Positions 29,115 through 38,487 of a stretch of 64,000 bases of DNA are shown here, piece by piece (within the stretch, counting starts at the first letter, position 1; each line of letters begins with the position of its first letter). Source of the stretch: Vagococcus jeotgali. GTDB taxonomy: Bacteria; Bacillota; Bacilli; Lactobacillales; Vagococcaceae. The notes beneath the pieces were generated by a model, which made no database searches, was not told the DNA's origin, and saw nothing but the letters and a program-made list of their open reading frames with translations. Made by a program: the position numbers and the translations under genes. The stretch is taken from positions 310,001 to 374,000 of the forward strand of contig NZ_CP142146.1 in the NCBI RefSeq assembly GCF_035918315.1. The letters are read 5' to 3'.

Positions 29115-29135
29115 ATATTAAAGGAGAAACAAATC

Positions 29136-31289
29136 ATGCAAAGTGAAAAACATGTATTCGAGACAACTTGGGGCGGACGCCCACTATCAGTTGAGATTGG
29201 TCAACTAGCAAAACAAGCTAATGGTGCTGTTTTAGTAAGATACGGAGATACTGTTGTTTTATCAGCAGCTGTGGCTTCAAAACAAGCCAAAGATGTAGAC
29301 TTTTTCCCATTAACAGTCAATTATGAGGAAAAAATGTATGCCGTTGGTAAAGTACCAGGTGGATTTATCAAGCGTGAAGGTCGTCCAAGTGAGAAAGCGA
29401 CACTAACAGCCCGGTTAATTGACCGTCCACTACGTCCAATGTTCGCTGAAGGATTCCGTAATGAAGTTCAAATTACTAATACAGTGATGAGTGTGGATCA
29501 AGACTGTCCACCAGATATGGCAGCAATGCTTGGTTCTTCTCTTGCTTTATGTGTATCAGATGTTCCTTTTAACGGACCTATTGCAGGTGTTGAAGTAGGA
29601 CGCATTCATGGTGAGTACATCATTAACCCAACTGTTGAACAAGCAGAATTAACAGATATTGAACTAACAGTTGCTGGTACAAAAGATGCGATTAACATGG
29701 TAGAAAGTGGTGCTAAAGAAGTATCAGAAGAAGATATGTTAGGAGCTCTTTTATTTGGTCATGCTGAAATCAAACGTTTAGTTGAATTCCAAGAAATGAT
29801 TGCCAAGGAAATTGGTAAAGAGAAAATGGAAGTTGAGCTATTAAAAGTTGATGCTGATTTAGAAAAAGAAATCAACGATGCTTACAAAGCCCGTATGATT
29901 GAAGCGATTCAAACAGAAGAAAAATTAGCTCGTGAGGATAATATTTCAGCTTTAAAAGAAGAAATCACAACTTTATATGAAAAAAAATCAATTAATAGTG
30001 ACGACGCAGCTAAAATGATGAAAGAAGTACGTCAAATTTTAGAAGACATGGAAAAAAATGAAGTACGTCGTCTAATCACAGTTGCTAAAGTTCGCCCAGA
30101 TGGTCGACAAATCGATGAAATTAGACCACTTGCCTCAGAAGTAGCGATCTTGCCTCGCGTTCACGGTTCTGGATTATTTACTCGTGGACAAACACAAGCA
30201 TTATCAGTTTGTACTCTAGCACCACTTGGGGAGCATCAAATTATTGATGGTCTTGGCGTGGAAGATAGTAAGAGGTTTATTCACCACTATAACTTCCCAC
30301 AATACTCTGTAGGCTCAACAGGACCTACAAGAGGGCCAGGACGTCGTGAAATTGGTCACGGTGCTTTAGGTGAGCGTGCTATGGCTCAAGTCATTCCTGA
30401 TGAATCAGAATTCCCGTACACAATTCGTGTGGTATCTGAGGTGTTAGAATCAAATGGATCTTCTTCTCAAGCAAGTATTTGTGCAGGTATCTTAGCCTTA
30501 ATGGATGCTGGTGTTCCGATTAAATCACCTGTTGCAGGGATTGCTATGGGTCTTGTGATGGACGAGGAAGATTATACTATCTTAACAGATATCCAAGGTA
30601 TGGAAGACCACCTAGGTGATATGGACTTTAAAGTAGCTGGTACAAAAGATGGTATCACAGCTCTTCAAATGGACATTAAAATCGAAGGTATTACTGAAGC
30701 GATTTTAACAGAAGCTCTAACACAAGCTAAAAAAGCTCGTATGGAATTATTAGATGAATTAACGTCAACTATTTCTGAGCCTAGAGCAGAATTAAGTAAA
30801 TACGCTCCGAAAATTGAAATGATTCAAATTAAACCTGAGAAAATCAAAGACGTGATTGGTAAGGGTGGGGAGACTATCAACAAGATTATCGAAGAAACTG
30901 ATGTTAAAATTGATATTGATCAAGAAGGTAATGTTAGTATTGCCCATTCTGATAAAGAAAAAATTGATCGTGCGATTGAGATCATCAGTGACTTAGTTAG
31001 AGAAGCTGAAGTAGGCCAAGTTTACACTGCTAAAGTTGTTCGTATTGAAAAATTTGGTGCTTTTGTTAACCTATTTAAAGGTAAAGATGCCTTAGTACAT
31101 ATTTCTCAAATTTCACATGACCGTGTGAATAAAGTGGAAGATGTAGTCAGCTTAGGTGATGAAATTGATGTTAAAATCACTGAAATCGATCGTCAAGGTC
31201 GTGTTAATGCATCACGTAAAGCATTAATTGAAAAACCAAAAGAAGAAAAAGCAGTAGAAGATAAAAAAGAAACAGAAGAAACTAAATAA
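29136..31289 (+). CDS. pnp: Polyribonucleotide nucleotidyltransferase (PNPase)
   Basis: A phosphorolytic 3'-5' exoribonuclease of the mRNA degradation machinery. It has 717 residues in the usual order: first RNase PH-like domain, an all-helical linker ([17 protein letters not shown] region), second RNase PH-like domain with the phosphate-site segment [13 protein letters not shown] and [14 protein letters not shown], then a KH domain ([15 protein letters not shown]) and an S1 domain ([16 protein letters not shown]), and an acidic/lysine-rich tail. The start is ATG 29136 with AAAGGAG 8-9 bases upstream. An upstream in-frame ATG at 29088 lies in the leader hairpin and is unlikely. Confidence 0.96.
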   Translation: MQSEKHVFETTWGGRPLSVEIGQLAKQANGAVLVRYGDTVVLSAAVASKQAKDVDFFPLTVNYEEKMYAVGKVPGGFIKREGRPSEKATLTARLIDRPLRPMFAEGFRNEVQITNTVMSVDQDCPPDMAAMLGSSLALCVSDVPFNGPIAGVEVGRIHGEYIINPTVEQAELTDIELTVAGTKDAINMVESGAKEVSEEDMLGALLFGHAEIKRLVEFQEMIAKEIGKEKMEVELLKVDADLEKEINDAYKARMIEAIQTEEKLAREDNISALKEEITTLYEKKSINSDDAAKMMKEVRQILEDMEKNEVRRLITVAKVRPDGRQIDEIRPLASEVAILPRVHGSGLFTRGQTQALSVCTLAPLGEHQIIDGLGVEDSKRFIHHYNFPQYSVGSTGPTRGPGRREIGHGALGERAMAQVIPDESEFPYTIRVVSEVLESNGSSSQASICAGILALMDAGVPIKSPVAGIAMGLVMDEEDYTILTDIQGMEDHLGDMDFKVAGTKDGITALQMDIKIEGITEAILTEALTQAKKARMELLDELTSTISEPRAELSKYAPKIEMIQIKPEKIKDVIGKGGETINKIIEETDVKIDIDQEGNVSIAHSDKEKIDRAIEIISDLVREAEVGQVYTAKVVRIEKFGAFVNLFKGKDALVHISQISHDRVNKVEDVVSLGDEIDVKITEIDRQGRVNASRKALIEKPKEEKAVEDKKETEETK

Positions 31290-31297
31290 TATGTTTT

Positions 31298-31332
31298 AGA
31301 CCAGCCTTTATCATGAAGGTTGGTCTTTCTTA
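31298..31332 (+). terminator. Terminator after pnp
   Basis: AGACCAGCCTT (31298-31308) pairs with AAGGTTGGTCT (31316-31326), with one A-C/G-T type exception, loop TATCATG, then TTCTTATT. Confidence 0.8.
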
Positions 31333-31369
31333 TTGGTTTGTAAATTACTTGTAAGATATGAAAAAATGG

Positions 31370-31398
31370 TTGTATTATGGATGAAAAAAGTCTATAAT
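31370..31398 (+). promoter_or_regulatory. Promoter of Rrf2-type gene
   Basis: TTGTAT (31370-31375), a 17-bp spacer and a perfect TATAAT (31393-31398). It lies 31 bp before the chosen GTG start of the regulator, and its -10 lies inside the longer open frame that starts at 31333. This supports the downstream start. Confidence 0.75.
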
Positions 31399-31428
31399 GA
31401 CTTTTTGAAAGTTAAAGAGGTGACTAAT

Positions 31429-31911
31429 GTGAAATTGACAAATGCAACAGAACAAGCTTTGGCTGTCATGGCAATGTTATCTACTCAAGAAGAAGCTATT
31501 CCTTTGTCTTCTGTTGCCATTTATCAAAAACTATCTGTTTCGTCTTCTTATATGAGTAAATTACTTAGAAAATTAGTCGTAGCAGAAGTGATTGAAGGTG
31601 TATCTGGCAAAAGTGGTGGGTTTTATATTAAAAAAGATTTATCTCAGATTACATTGTTAGATATTGTAGAAGCAATCGAAGGACCTTTTCATTCTTTTCC
31701 TCATTCTGGAGTGTTAGAGAGAGCGTTTAGTGACTTTACAGAGATTGCACAAAATGGTGATAAACTAATAGCTGATTATTTTCATCGAGCTGATGATTAT
31801 TGGTCAGAAGAATTAGAAAGTGTTTGTATTAAGGATGTTTTGATTAATGTCTTTCAAGTATATGGTGAGATTCCAAAAAGAAATTGGAATGACTATTTAG
31901 AAGGTGAGTGA
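31429..31911 (+). CDS. Rrf2-family transcriptional regulator
   Basis: A 160-residue winged-helix regulator of the Rrf2 group. The HTH covers about residues 5-60 (LSSVAIYQKLSVSSSYMSKLLRKL), followed by the wing GVSGKSGGFYIKK and the dimerisation helix LLDIVEAIEGPF, all family-typical. The [Fe-S]-binding cysteines of IscR/NsrR-type members are absent; only one Cys is seen, near the C-terminus, so it probably senses something else or is a redox-independent repressor. I chose GTG 31429, which has AGAGGTGA upstream and fits the promoter position. The stop overlaps the start region of the YhgE gene, so the two form an operon, and the regulator may control the membrane protein. Confidence 0.85.
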   Translation: MKLTNATEQALAVMAMLSTQEEAIPLSSVAIYQKLSVSSSYMSKLLRKLVVAEVIEGVSGKSGGFYIKKDLSQITLLDIVEAIEGPFHSFPHSGVLERAFSDFTEIAQNGDKLIADYFHRADDYWSEELESVCIKDVLINVFQVYGEIPKRNWNDYLEGE

Positions 31912-31919
31912 CGCTAAGG

Positions 31920-34622
31920 ATGAAAAAACGTATAAAAAAAGTTCTAGAGCTATTTGCCCTAGACTGGAAAAGAATTTATAAAAATAAGCTGACTTTTTTG
32001 CTTATTTTAGCTTTGATGGTTATACCATCTTTATATGCTTGGTTTAATATTGCCGCATTGTGGGATCCTTATTCAAATACGGGAGATATCAAAATAGGGG
32101 TCTATTCAGACGATAAGACAGTGAAACTGCAAGGTAAAGAAATCAACATTGGTCATGATTTAGTTGATAATTTAAAAAATAATGACACATTAGGTTGGCA
32201 ATTTGTGACTTCTAAAGAAGAATTAGATAAAAAGGTTAAAAGTGGGGACTATTATGCCGGGATATATATTCCCTCTAATTTTTCTGATAATTTATTAAGT
32301 TTTGTGGATGGTAAAATTAAGTATCCTGAAATCGATTATCAAGTCAATCAGAAAATCAATGCCATTGCACCAAAAATTTCTGATAAAGGGGCTAGTACTC
32401 TGCAAGAGACTATAACGACAGAGTTTGTTGAAACTGCAAGTAAGACTCTTTTAGAAGTCTTTAATGAAGTAGGTTTTAATTTAGATGCTAATCTGCCATC
32501 GATTAGAAAAGTAACAAGTAAATTACTATTGGTTGATGATAATTTAGATGTGATTGATGATTATACAAAAGATGTTTTAGAGCTAAAGAAAAAAATGCCT
32601 GAATACAAAGATAAGCTAAACTTGGCTAATGAGTTTGTTGATTACTTCCCTGAACTAAATAAAATGACAGATAAAGTGGTTGATTTAAATGGGAGATTAC
32701 CAGAAATTGCACAATATGGTCAAGTGGTTTATGACGTACAAGGTAATATTCCAAATATTAAAAATGCAGGGGCTCAGTTAAATAAAGCAGATCAAGACAT
32801 GGGTAGAATTGTTAAGATGATGGATGATGCAGTCACAGAGGCGACTCAAGGTCTTGAAGTTATTCAAACAGCACAGGAAGTGTTACCTGATGTGACTCAG
32901 CTAATCAATACAACAGATCATATGATCCCAGAGTTACAACAACAAATTAGTGATGTTTCAGATGCCTTACCTCAAATTACAGCAGGTTTAATTGAAGGTC
33001 TAAAAGTATTAGATACACTCTCGAAAGCATCAGCTAGACTTGCTGCTGATATTGCTTCGATAAATACAGAAGAACAAGCAGCTCACGTTCAAGATCAATT
33101 AGTCAAATTAGATGCGCAACTTGCTTCTCAAGTACAGATGATTGATACGCTAATTCAAACACTAACTGATATAGCTAACTTACCTAATGGACCTGATATG
33201 TCTGGGCCAATCCAGAGTCTAGAGTATATGAAAACTCAAGTCTTACAAGTGAAATCTCAAGTAGAGGACATATTAGCTAACTGGCCAGCTTACGCAGCAG
33301 CCCCAGGTCAATTACAAGCCCGTCTTGAAGAGGTGAGTCGTGAGTTAGGTGAGATTGTGATGAATGTTGACCCGCAAGAAATTGAAAATTCTGTGAGTCA
33401 CACGATTAGTGATATTCAGGACATGCTAAATTCTGCTAAAAATATCACAGGAACAATTATCGCTGATGGCACGATGAGTACATTAGATCAATTACTGAAA
33501 AATACAACAGTAACGATTAATGAAGCAATCCAATTTTTAAAAGAATACCAACAAGAAATGCCTGCTATTCAAGAGGAAGTTCATGCAGCAAATACATTGT
33601 TAAATAGTAATATGGATTTGATTATTGGTGGAATTAATGATGGAGCTAGCTTCTTTAGAAATGATTTTCCTAAAGTACAAGATAAGATGGGTCGAGCTAC
33701 TGATTTTATCAAATCAGACTTACCAGGAATTGAAGATGATATTAAAGAAACCATGGGGAAAGTCAATGATAAAATGCCATTGTTAGATGAAGCGCTAGAT
33801 GCTGCTGAAACCATGATTAAGGAAGATTGGCCAAATATTAAAGATGGGATTCATAAAGCCTCAGATGCTATTCGTAAGGGTGAAGAGACAGTTGACTTGG
33901 AGGATGTGATCAAGTTTTTAAAACGTGATGTGAATGCTGAGAGTGACTTTATCTCTAGCCCGATTAAGCTAAAACAAATTGATGTCTACCCTGTACCAAA
34001 TTATGGTTCAGCAAGCACACCATTTTATACTGCGCTTTGTTTATGGGTAGGAGCTGTATTATTCTCAAGTATTGCGTCTACGAAATTTTATTTTGAAGAA
34101 GATCAAAAAGGTAAATATTCTAAACGTCAACAGTTTCTAGCTAGAATGGGTACTTTTTTAGTTGTAGGATTCTTCCAAACGCTAATTGTGGTTTTAGGGA
34201 ATCAATTTTTACTAGGAACGTACACAAAAAATCCGGTTTTAAATGTATTGTTTGCTCTATTAATAGGTCAAACCTTCATGGTAATGGTTTATGTTTTAGT
34301 CGCTTTATTTGATAATCTAGGTAAAGGGATAGCGATTATTATTCTTGTGCTTTCCATTTCAGCTGGGGGTGGTAATTTCCCAATTGAGATGTCAGGGCCA
34401 TTCTTTAGATGGGTTAATCCTTATATTCCATTTACTCATGCCGTTGATTTGCTTAGAGAGTCTGTGGGCGGGGTTTACTGGCCAACTGCTTGGAAAGAAA
34501 TTGTGATTTTAGTGTGTGTGACTATCGGATTTTTCATCGTAGGCTATGTCTTATATCCACGTGCTGAGAGATTATTTAAAAAAGTAGATGAGAATTTAAA
34601 AGAAGGACGTATCCTTCACTAA
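31920..34622 (+). CDS. YhgE/Pip-family membrane protein
   Basis: A roughly 900-residue protein of the phage-infection-protein (Pip)/YhgE family. It has one N-terminal helix (LTFLLILALMVIPSLYAWFN), a very long extracytoplasmic stalk of about 650 residues with heptad-rich, coiled-coil-like segments, and about five C-terminal helices that resemble an ABC-2 permease domain (from GSASTPFYTALCLWVGAVLF to the end). In Lactococcus Pip is a phage receptor, and related EsaA is part of type VII secretion; the role here is not known. The start may be GTG 31908 or ATG 31920; AAGGTGA upstream suits both. Co-transcribed with the Rrf2 regulator. Confidence 0.88.
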   Translation: MKKRIKKVLELFALDWKRIYKNKLTFLLILALMVIPSLYAWFNIAALWDPYSNTGDIKIGVYSDDKTVKLQGKEINIGHDLVDNLKNNDTLGWQFVTSKEELDKKVKSGDYYAGIYIPSNFSDNLLSFVDGKIKYPEIDYQVNQKINAIAPKISDKGASTLQETITTEFVETASKTLLEVFNEVGFNLDANLPSIRKVTSKLLLVDDNLDVIDDYTKDVLELKKKMPEYKDKLNLANEFVDYFPELNKMTDKVVDLNGRLPEIAQYGQVVYDVQGNIPNIKNAGAQLNKADQDMGRIVKMMDDAVTEATQGLEVIQTAQEVLPDVTQLINTTDHMIPELQQQISDVSDALPQITAGLIEGLKVLDTLSKASARLAADIASINTEEQAAHVQDQLVKLDAQLASQVQMIDTLIQTLTDIANLPNGPDMSGPIQSLEYMKTQVLQVKSQVEDILANWPAYAAAPGQLQARLEEVSRELGEIVMNVDPQEIENSVSHTISDIQDMLNSAKNITGTIIADGTMSTLDQLLKNTTVTINEAIQFLKEYQQEMPAIQEEVHAANTLLNSNMDLIIGGINDGASFFRNDFPKVQDKMGRATDFIKSDLPGIEDDIKETMGKVNDKMPLLDEALDAAETMIKEDWPNIKDGIHKASDAIRKGEETVDLEDVIKFLKRDVNAESDFISSPIKLKQIDVYPVPNYGSASTPFYTALCLWVGAVLFSSIASTKFYFEEDQKGKYSKRQQFLARMGTFLVVGFFQTLIVVLGNQFLLGTYTKNPVLNVLFALLIGQTFMVMVYVLVALFDNLGKGIAIIILVLSISAGGGNFPIEMSGPFFRWVNPYIPFTHAVDLLRESVGGVYWPTAWKEIVILVCVTIGFFIVGYVLYPRAERLFKKVDENLKEGRILH

Positions 34623-34625
34623 TAC

Positions 34626-34672
34626 AAAAGACAAGAAGGTAAGTTAAGAGATACCTTCTTGTCTTTTTTTTA
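34626..34672. terminator. Bidirectional terminator, YhgE gene / dhaS
   Basis: Perfect 16-bp stem 34626-34641 / 34652-34667 (core AAGACAAGAAGGTA) and a T-run on the plus side. The stop codon of the minus-strand dhaS gene lies in the loop. Confidence 0.9.
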
Positions 34673-35189
34673 ATTGGTTTAATTGTCTGATAAATAAGGT
34701 GGCTAATGTTTCTGAGTTGGCGTGCTTAGGTGTAGATAACCAGTCTTTTGTCATGTGAGTGATACCATAAGCAAAGAAAAGTGCATCTTCTTTAACCTGA
34801 GCCTGATGTGGGTGCGTTTGGTCTTGAATGATGTATAAAATAAAGTGATTGAGTTGTTTGGTTACTACAGTACTAAAGACGTTATCATTGTTCATTGTTT
34901 TTTGGTAAAAGTTAGCTTGTTTTTCAAAATGAGCTAGCAGGCGGTGGAAAATCTGCTCCCATGATTCATAATTTATAAAATGTTCCACTACTTCTTGTAG
35001 TTCTTGTTGGTATATCCAAGTTAGTAAATCTTGTTTGTCAGTGAAATGGTCATAAAAGGTTTGTCTTCTATAATCGGCATGATCCATAATATGTTTAATT
35101 GAAATTTTGTCATAAGGGGTATCTTTTAATAGGTCTTTTAAGGAGTAGGCGATGATTTTTTTAGTGATTAATGAGCCTGTTGTTACCAT
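34644..35189 (-). CDS. dhaS: TetR-like regulator DhaS (activator of dihydroxyacetone operon)
   Basis: A 181-residue TetR-fold protein. N-terminal HTH: KKIIAYSLKDLLKDTPYDKI, SIKHIMDHADYRRQTFYDHF, then FTDKQDLLTWIYQQEL. In Lactococcus DhaS is an unusual TetR protein that activates the dha genes together with the coactivator DhaQ loaded with dihydroxyacetone. Here it is divergent from dhaK, and a DhaS-type operator (35270-35291) lies between them. A dhaQ-like gene closes the locus. The identity rests on this context plus length; the sequence alone would only say TetR family. AAGGAGG precedes the ATG. Confidence 0.85.
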   Translation of the reverse strand: MVTTGSLITKKIIAYSLKDLLKDTPYDKISIKHIMDHADYRRQTFYDHFTDKQDLLTWIYQQELQEVVEHFINYESWEQIFHRLLAHFEKQANFYQKTMNNDNVFSTVVTKQLNHFILYIIQDQTHPHQAQVKEDALFFAYGITHMTKDWLSTPKHANSETLATLFIRQLNQLKKRQEGIS

Positions 35190-35269
35190 AATAACCTCCT
35201 TAGTTATCTCTTTTATTTAGAATATCAAGGAAGAGAAGAAAAGACAACAGATACACCATTTTTGTAAGC

Positions 35270-35291
35270 GGACACATTAGAGGAAGTGTCC
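35270..35291. promoter_or_regulatory. DhaS operator upstream of dhaK
   Basis: GGACACAT (35270-35277), six bases, AAGTGTCC (35284-35291). The lactococcal DhaS site is described as GGACACAT-N6-ATTTGTCC, so the left half and the spacing are identical. Two possible -10 boxes follow: TATAAT at 35294-35299 and TATAAT at 35316-35321. The second would put the operator centre near -47, an activating position. Confidence 0.8.
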
Positions 35292-35350
35292 ATTATAATG
35301 GAAGTATTTTCATTATATAATATAAATAGACAAAAATTGGAGGGAACAAA

Positions 35351-36337
35351 ATGAAAAAAGTAATCAATCAACCAGAAGATGTACTAAATGACATGTTAGA
35401 TGGATTAAGTTTTGCTTATGCTGATATTGTGGAGCGTGTTCCAGAGACTGATGTAGTAGTTAAAGTAGACAAAGAAGATGGAAAAGTTGGGCTTGTAAGT
35501 GGTGGGGGAAGTGGTCATGAGCCATCCCACGCAGGTTTTGTTGGGCGAGGTATGTTGAGTGCTGCAGTGTGTGGTGAAGTATTTACCTCTCCAACACCAG
35601 ATCAAGTTCTTGAGGGAATTAAAGCAGCAGATTCAGGTAAAGGTGTATTTTTAGTCATTAAAAATTACTCAGGTGATGTGATGAATTTTGAAATGGCAAA
35701 AGATTTAGCAGAAATGGAAGATATTCCAGTTGAGATGGTTATTGTTGATGATGATATTGCTGTAGAAGATAGTACCTATACTGCAGGACGACGAGGTGTA
35801 GCTGGTACAATCCTGGTACATAAAATTTTAGGTCATGCAGCAGAAAAAGGTCAATCACTTGAAGAGATCAAAGCTTTAGCTGATGCTTTAGTACCAAATA
35901 TTAAAACTTTAGGGGTTGCTTTAACAGGCGCTACAACACCTGCTGTAGGTCACCCTGGTTTTGTCTTAGAAGAAGATGAAATTGAATTTGGAGTTGGGAT
36001 TCACGGAGAACCAGGCTACCGCAAAGAAAAATTACAACCATCTAAAGAGTTAGCTAAAGAAATTGTGGGTCGTCTTAAAAAAGAATTTAAGTGGGAAAAA
36101 GGTGAGCATTTTGGCATAATGGTTAACGGTTTAGGTGCCACACCTTTAATGGAGCAATTTATCTTTACAAATGATGTAAAAGAAATCCTTGAATCAGAAG
36201 GATTAGTCATTGATTTCAAAAAAGTTGGGGATATTATGACAGCGATTGATATGGCAGGTCTGTCACTAACAATGATACGTTTAAATAAAGAGTATGAGGA
36301 AGCATTAAAAGCAAGTGTGAATACAATAGCTTGGTAG
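35351..36337 (+). CDS. dhaK: Dihydroxyacetone kinase subunit DhaK
   Basis: Substrate-binding subunit of the PTS-dependent dihydroxyacetone kinase, 328 residues. The substrate is held covalently by a histidine as a hemiaminal; the motif GVGIHGEPGYRKE places it at H218. The phosphate-loop motif GGGSGHEPSHAGFVG lies near residues 52-66. It starts the dhaKLM operon, with GGAGGG 8 bases before the ATG; dhaL follows after 13 bp. Transcription is probably from the DhaS-controlled promoter just upstream. Confidence 0.96.
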   Translation: MKKVINQPEDVLNDMLDGLSFAYADIVERVPETDVVVKVDKEDGKVGLVSGGGSGHEPSHAGFVGRGMLSAAVCGEVFTSPTPDQVLEGIKAADSGKGVFLVIKNYSGDVMNFEMAKDLAEMEDIPVEMVIVDDDIAVEDSTYTAGRRGVAGTILVHKILGHAAEKGQSLEEIKALADALVPNIKTLGVALTGATTPAVGHPGFVLEEDEIEFGVGIHGEPGYRKEKLQPSKELAKEIVGRLKKEFKWEKGEHFGIMVNGLGATPLMEQFIFTNDVKEILESEGLVIDFKKVGDIMTAIDMAGLSLTMIRLNKEYEEALKASVNTIAW

Positions 36338-36350
36338 AAGGAGAACAGAT

Positions 36351-36932
36351 ATGAATACTGAAAATGTGATGAAGTGGTTACAATTATTTACTGATAAAGT
36401 GGTAGAAAATAAGGTGTACCTAAGTGATTTAGATAGTGCTATTGGGGACGGGGATCATGGTGCTAATATGGCCCGAGGTACAACAGAGATGATGGCAGCT
36501 CTTCTAGCTAAAAATCCAGAGACGCCAGCAGATATTTTTAAATTAGCTGCGATGACTTTGATTAGTAAAGTGGGCGGAGCATCTGGTCCTTTGTATGGTT
36601 CAGCTTTTCTTGGTATGGCAAAAGTTGCCAAAAATTCAGATGATATAGTTGTTATCTTAGAAGGCGGTATGGCTGAGATTGAAAAGCGTGGAAAAAGTAG
36701 CGTTGGTGAGAAAACTATGCTAGACATATGGGGTCCTGTTATTGATGCTTTAAAAGCTGGAGATTTATCGATTGAAAAAATTGAAACGATTGCAGAAGCG
36801 ACAAAAAATATAAAAGCGACAAAAGGACGAGCTTCTTATTTAGGAGATCGCTCTATTGGTCACCTTGACCCAGGAGCAGTCTCTAGTGCTTACTTATTTG
36901 AAACAATGATTGAGGCAGGTGTTGTGTCATGA
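36351..36932 (+). CDS. dhaL: Dihydroxyacetone kinase subunit DhaL
   Basis: ADP-binding subunit, 193 residues. The ADP stays bound as a coenzyme, is rephosphorylated by DhaM and passes its phosphate to dihydroxyacetone on DhaK. The metal/ADP aspartates are in LDSAIGDGDHGANMARG (near residues 27-43). The substrate-side loops GGASGPLYGSAFLGMA and KGRASYLGDRSIGHLDPGA are complete. The stop overlaps the dhaM start by four bases (ATGA), which suggests translational coupling. Confidence 0.96.
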   Translation: MNTENVMKWLQLFTDKVVENKVYLSDLDSAIGDGDHGANMARGTTEMMAALLAKNPETPADIFKLAAMTLISKVGGASGPLYGSAFLGMAKVAKNSDDIVVILEGGMAEIEKRGKSSVGEKTMLDIWGPVIDALKAGDLSIEKIETIAEATKNIKATKGRASYLGDRSIGHLDPGAVSSAYLFETMIEAGVVS

Positions 36933-37297
36933 GTCTAGGTATTGTGATGGTATCTCACGTATCAGAAATTGTTGTGGGTGTGCAGCGTTTGATTGATGAG
37001 GTGGCTAAAGATGTGCCGGTTACAGTGGCTGGTGGTCTAGAAGACAACGGTGTAGGGACGAGTTTTGAGAAGATAATGGGAGCATTCGCTGAGAATGAAG
37101 CAGATGTTATATTAGCTTTTTATGATTTAGGTAGTGCAAAGATGAATTTAGAGATGGTAATGGAGATGTCAGATAAAGAGGTTTATCTATATGACACAGC
37201 GTTAGTTGAGAGTGCCTATACAGCTGCAGCTCTTATTCAAGCAGGTGCTGATAAGGAAGCGATTGAAGAACAACTAGCACCCTTAGTAGTAAAATAA
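36929..37297 (+). CDS. dhaM: PTS-dependent dihydroxyacetone kinase phosphotransferase DhaM
   Basis: A 122-residue EIIA-mannose-like protein that carries phosphate from HPr to DhaL-bound ADP. The phosphorylated histidine is H10 in GIVMVSHVSEIV. It is the short, single-domain form typical of Firmicutes, without the HPr and EI-like domains of the E. coli protein. The conserved DLGSAKMNLEM segment is present. A terminator follows about 65 bp downstream, before the dhaQ-like gene. Confidence 0.94.
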   Translation: MSLGIVMVSHVSEIVVGVQRLIDEVAKDVPVTVAGGLEDNGVGTSFEKIMGAFAENEADVILAFYDLGSAKMNLEMVMEMSDKEVYLYDTALVESAYTAAALIQAGADKEAIEEQLAPLVVK

Positions 37298-37362
37298 TAA
37301 AATTAAAGTGAATCGAAAATTGTTTTTTTTTATAGGAGAAAACGTTTAACTCCTATCTATCA

Positions 37363-37396
37363 TAAGGGCTGATAATACAAACAGCCCTTATTTTTA
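37363..37396 (+). terminator. Terminator after dhaKLM
   Basis: TAAGGGCTG (37363-37371) pairs with CAGCCCTTA (37382-37390), then a T-run. Just upstream, ATAGGAG and CTCCTAT form a second inverted repeat around AAAACGTTTA, of unknown role. Confidence 0.85.
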
Positions 37397-37467
37397 GTCT
37401 AAAGGTAATCTAGCTAGGGTTAAGTAGTTAATAGGTTATTTTACTAAGAATTAGAGGAGAGTATAGT

Positions 37468-38460
37468 ATGACACGTATGATCAATAAACAAAAAGACATA
37501 GTGTCACAAGTTTTAAATGGTGTGACTTATATATATAAAGATCGTTTAACAAGGATACCTAAAACAGGAATAGTTCTTAAAAAAAAATTGGTGAAAAATA
37601 AAGTCGCTTTAATTAGTGGTGGTGGTAGTGGTCATGAACCTGCTCATTTTGGGTATATAGGTAATGGTATGTTAGATGGGACAATTAGTGGTCCAGTTTT
37701 TACACCACCAAGTGCTAAAGAAATTTTAGAAGCTATTCAATTAGCAGATCAAGGGTGTGGTACGTTATTAATTATTAAAAATTTTGAGGCAGATAGAACA
37801 AATTTTTTAGAAGCTCAAAAACAAGCTAAATTACTTGGTTATAAAGTTGATCATGTAATTGTAGATGATGATTGTTCAGTTGTAAGTGATAGAGGGGAGT
37901 ACTCCCCAAGACGACGTGGTGTAGCAGGTAGTGTCTTTGTTCATAAGATATTAGGTCAAGCCGCTAAAGAAGGAAGAAATCTTGAAGAATTAGTTAAACT
38001 AGGTAAGGAAGTTGTTTCATCATTAAATACATTAGGTGTCGCTTTTTCCAGTGGTACAGATATGGAAACTAATGAACCTTTATTTAATATGAATCAGCAT
38101 GTAGTCTCTTTTGGTATTGGTATTCACGGAGAACAAGGGTATCGTGAAGAGGTGTTTTATTCATCTGAGCACTTAGCAAATGAATTGATTAATAAATTGT
38201 TGAATCAGTACCAAGATGATGATAGGTTTGCTGTATTAGTCAATGGTACAGGATCAAGTACATTGATGGAGCAATATATTTTTGCTAATGATGTGGATAG
38301 GTTGCTTAAACTCCAACAAAAAGAATCGGCTTTTCAGCTTTGTGGTGAATTTATGACGTCAACAGACATGAAGGGGGTATCCCTTAGTTTATTAAGTTTA
38401 AAGGAAGAATATTGGCTGGATTATTTACAAGCTGATACCGATGCTTTTGCATGGCGTTAA
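37468..38460 (+). CDS. dhaQ: DhaK paralogue, probable coactivator DhaQ
   Basis: A 330-residue DhaK-like protein. It keeps the loop GGGSGHEPAHFGYIG and the covalent-binding histidine in GIGIHGEQGYREE (H220), but differs strongly from DhaK elsewhere and has no dhaL of its own. In Lactococcus, DhaQ binds dihydroxyacetone covalently without phosphorylating it and then stimulates DhaS. The presence of dhaS, a matching operator and dhaKLM makes the same role likely. A second kinase subunit is the alternative. It lies 170 bp after dhaM behind a terminator, so it may have its own promoter, which I could not define. GAGGAG precedes the ATG. Confidence 0.82.
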   Translation: MTRMINKQKDIVSQVLNGVTYIYKDRLTRIPKTGIVLKKKLVKNKVALISGGGSGHEPAHFGYIGNGMLDGTISGPVFTPPSAKEILEAIQLADQGCGTLLIIKNFEADRTNFLEAQKQAKLLGYKVDHVIVDDDCSVVSDRGEYSPRRRGVAGSVFVHKILGQAAKEGRNLEELVKLGKEVVSSLNTLGVAFSSGTDMETNEPLFNMNQHVVSFGIGIHGEQGYREEVFYSSEHLANELINKLLNQYQDDDRFAVLVNGTGSSTLMEQYIFANDVDRLLKLQQKESAFQLCGEFMTSTDMKGVSLSLLSLKEEYWLDYLQADTDAFAWR

Positions 38461-38487
38461 TTATATGAGAAAATATGTCATATTTAT

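Noticed and set aside
29088-29136. The upstream in-frame ATG 29088 as start of PNPase
   Set aside because: It lies in the leader hairpin without a ribosome site, and the extra 16 residues do not fit the family N-terminus.
37335-37356. A cre site (AGAAAACGTTTAAC) between dhaM and dhaQ
   Set aside because: Only 11 of 14 positions fit and it lies just before a terminator inside another inverted repeat, so it is not a convincing operator.
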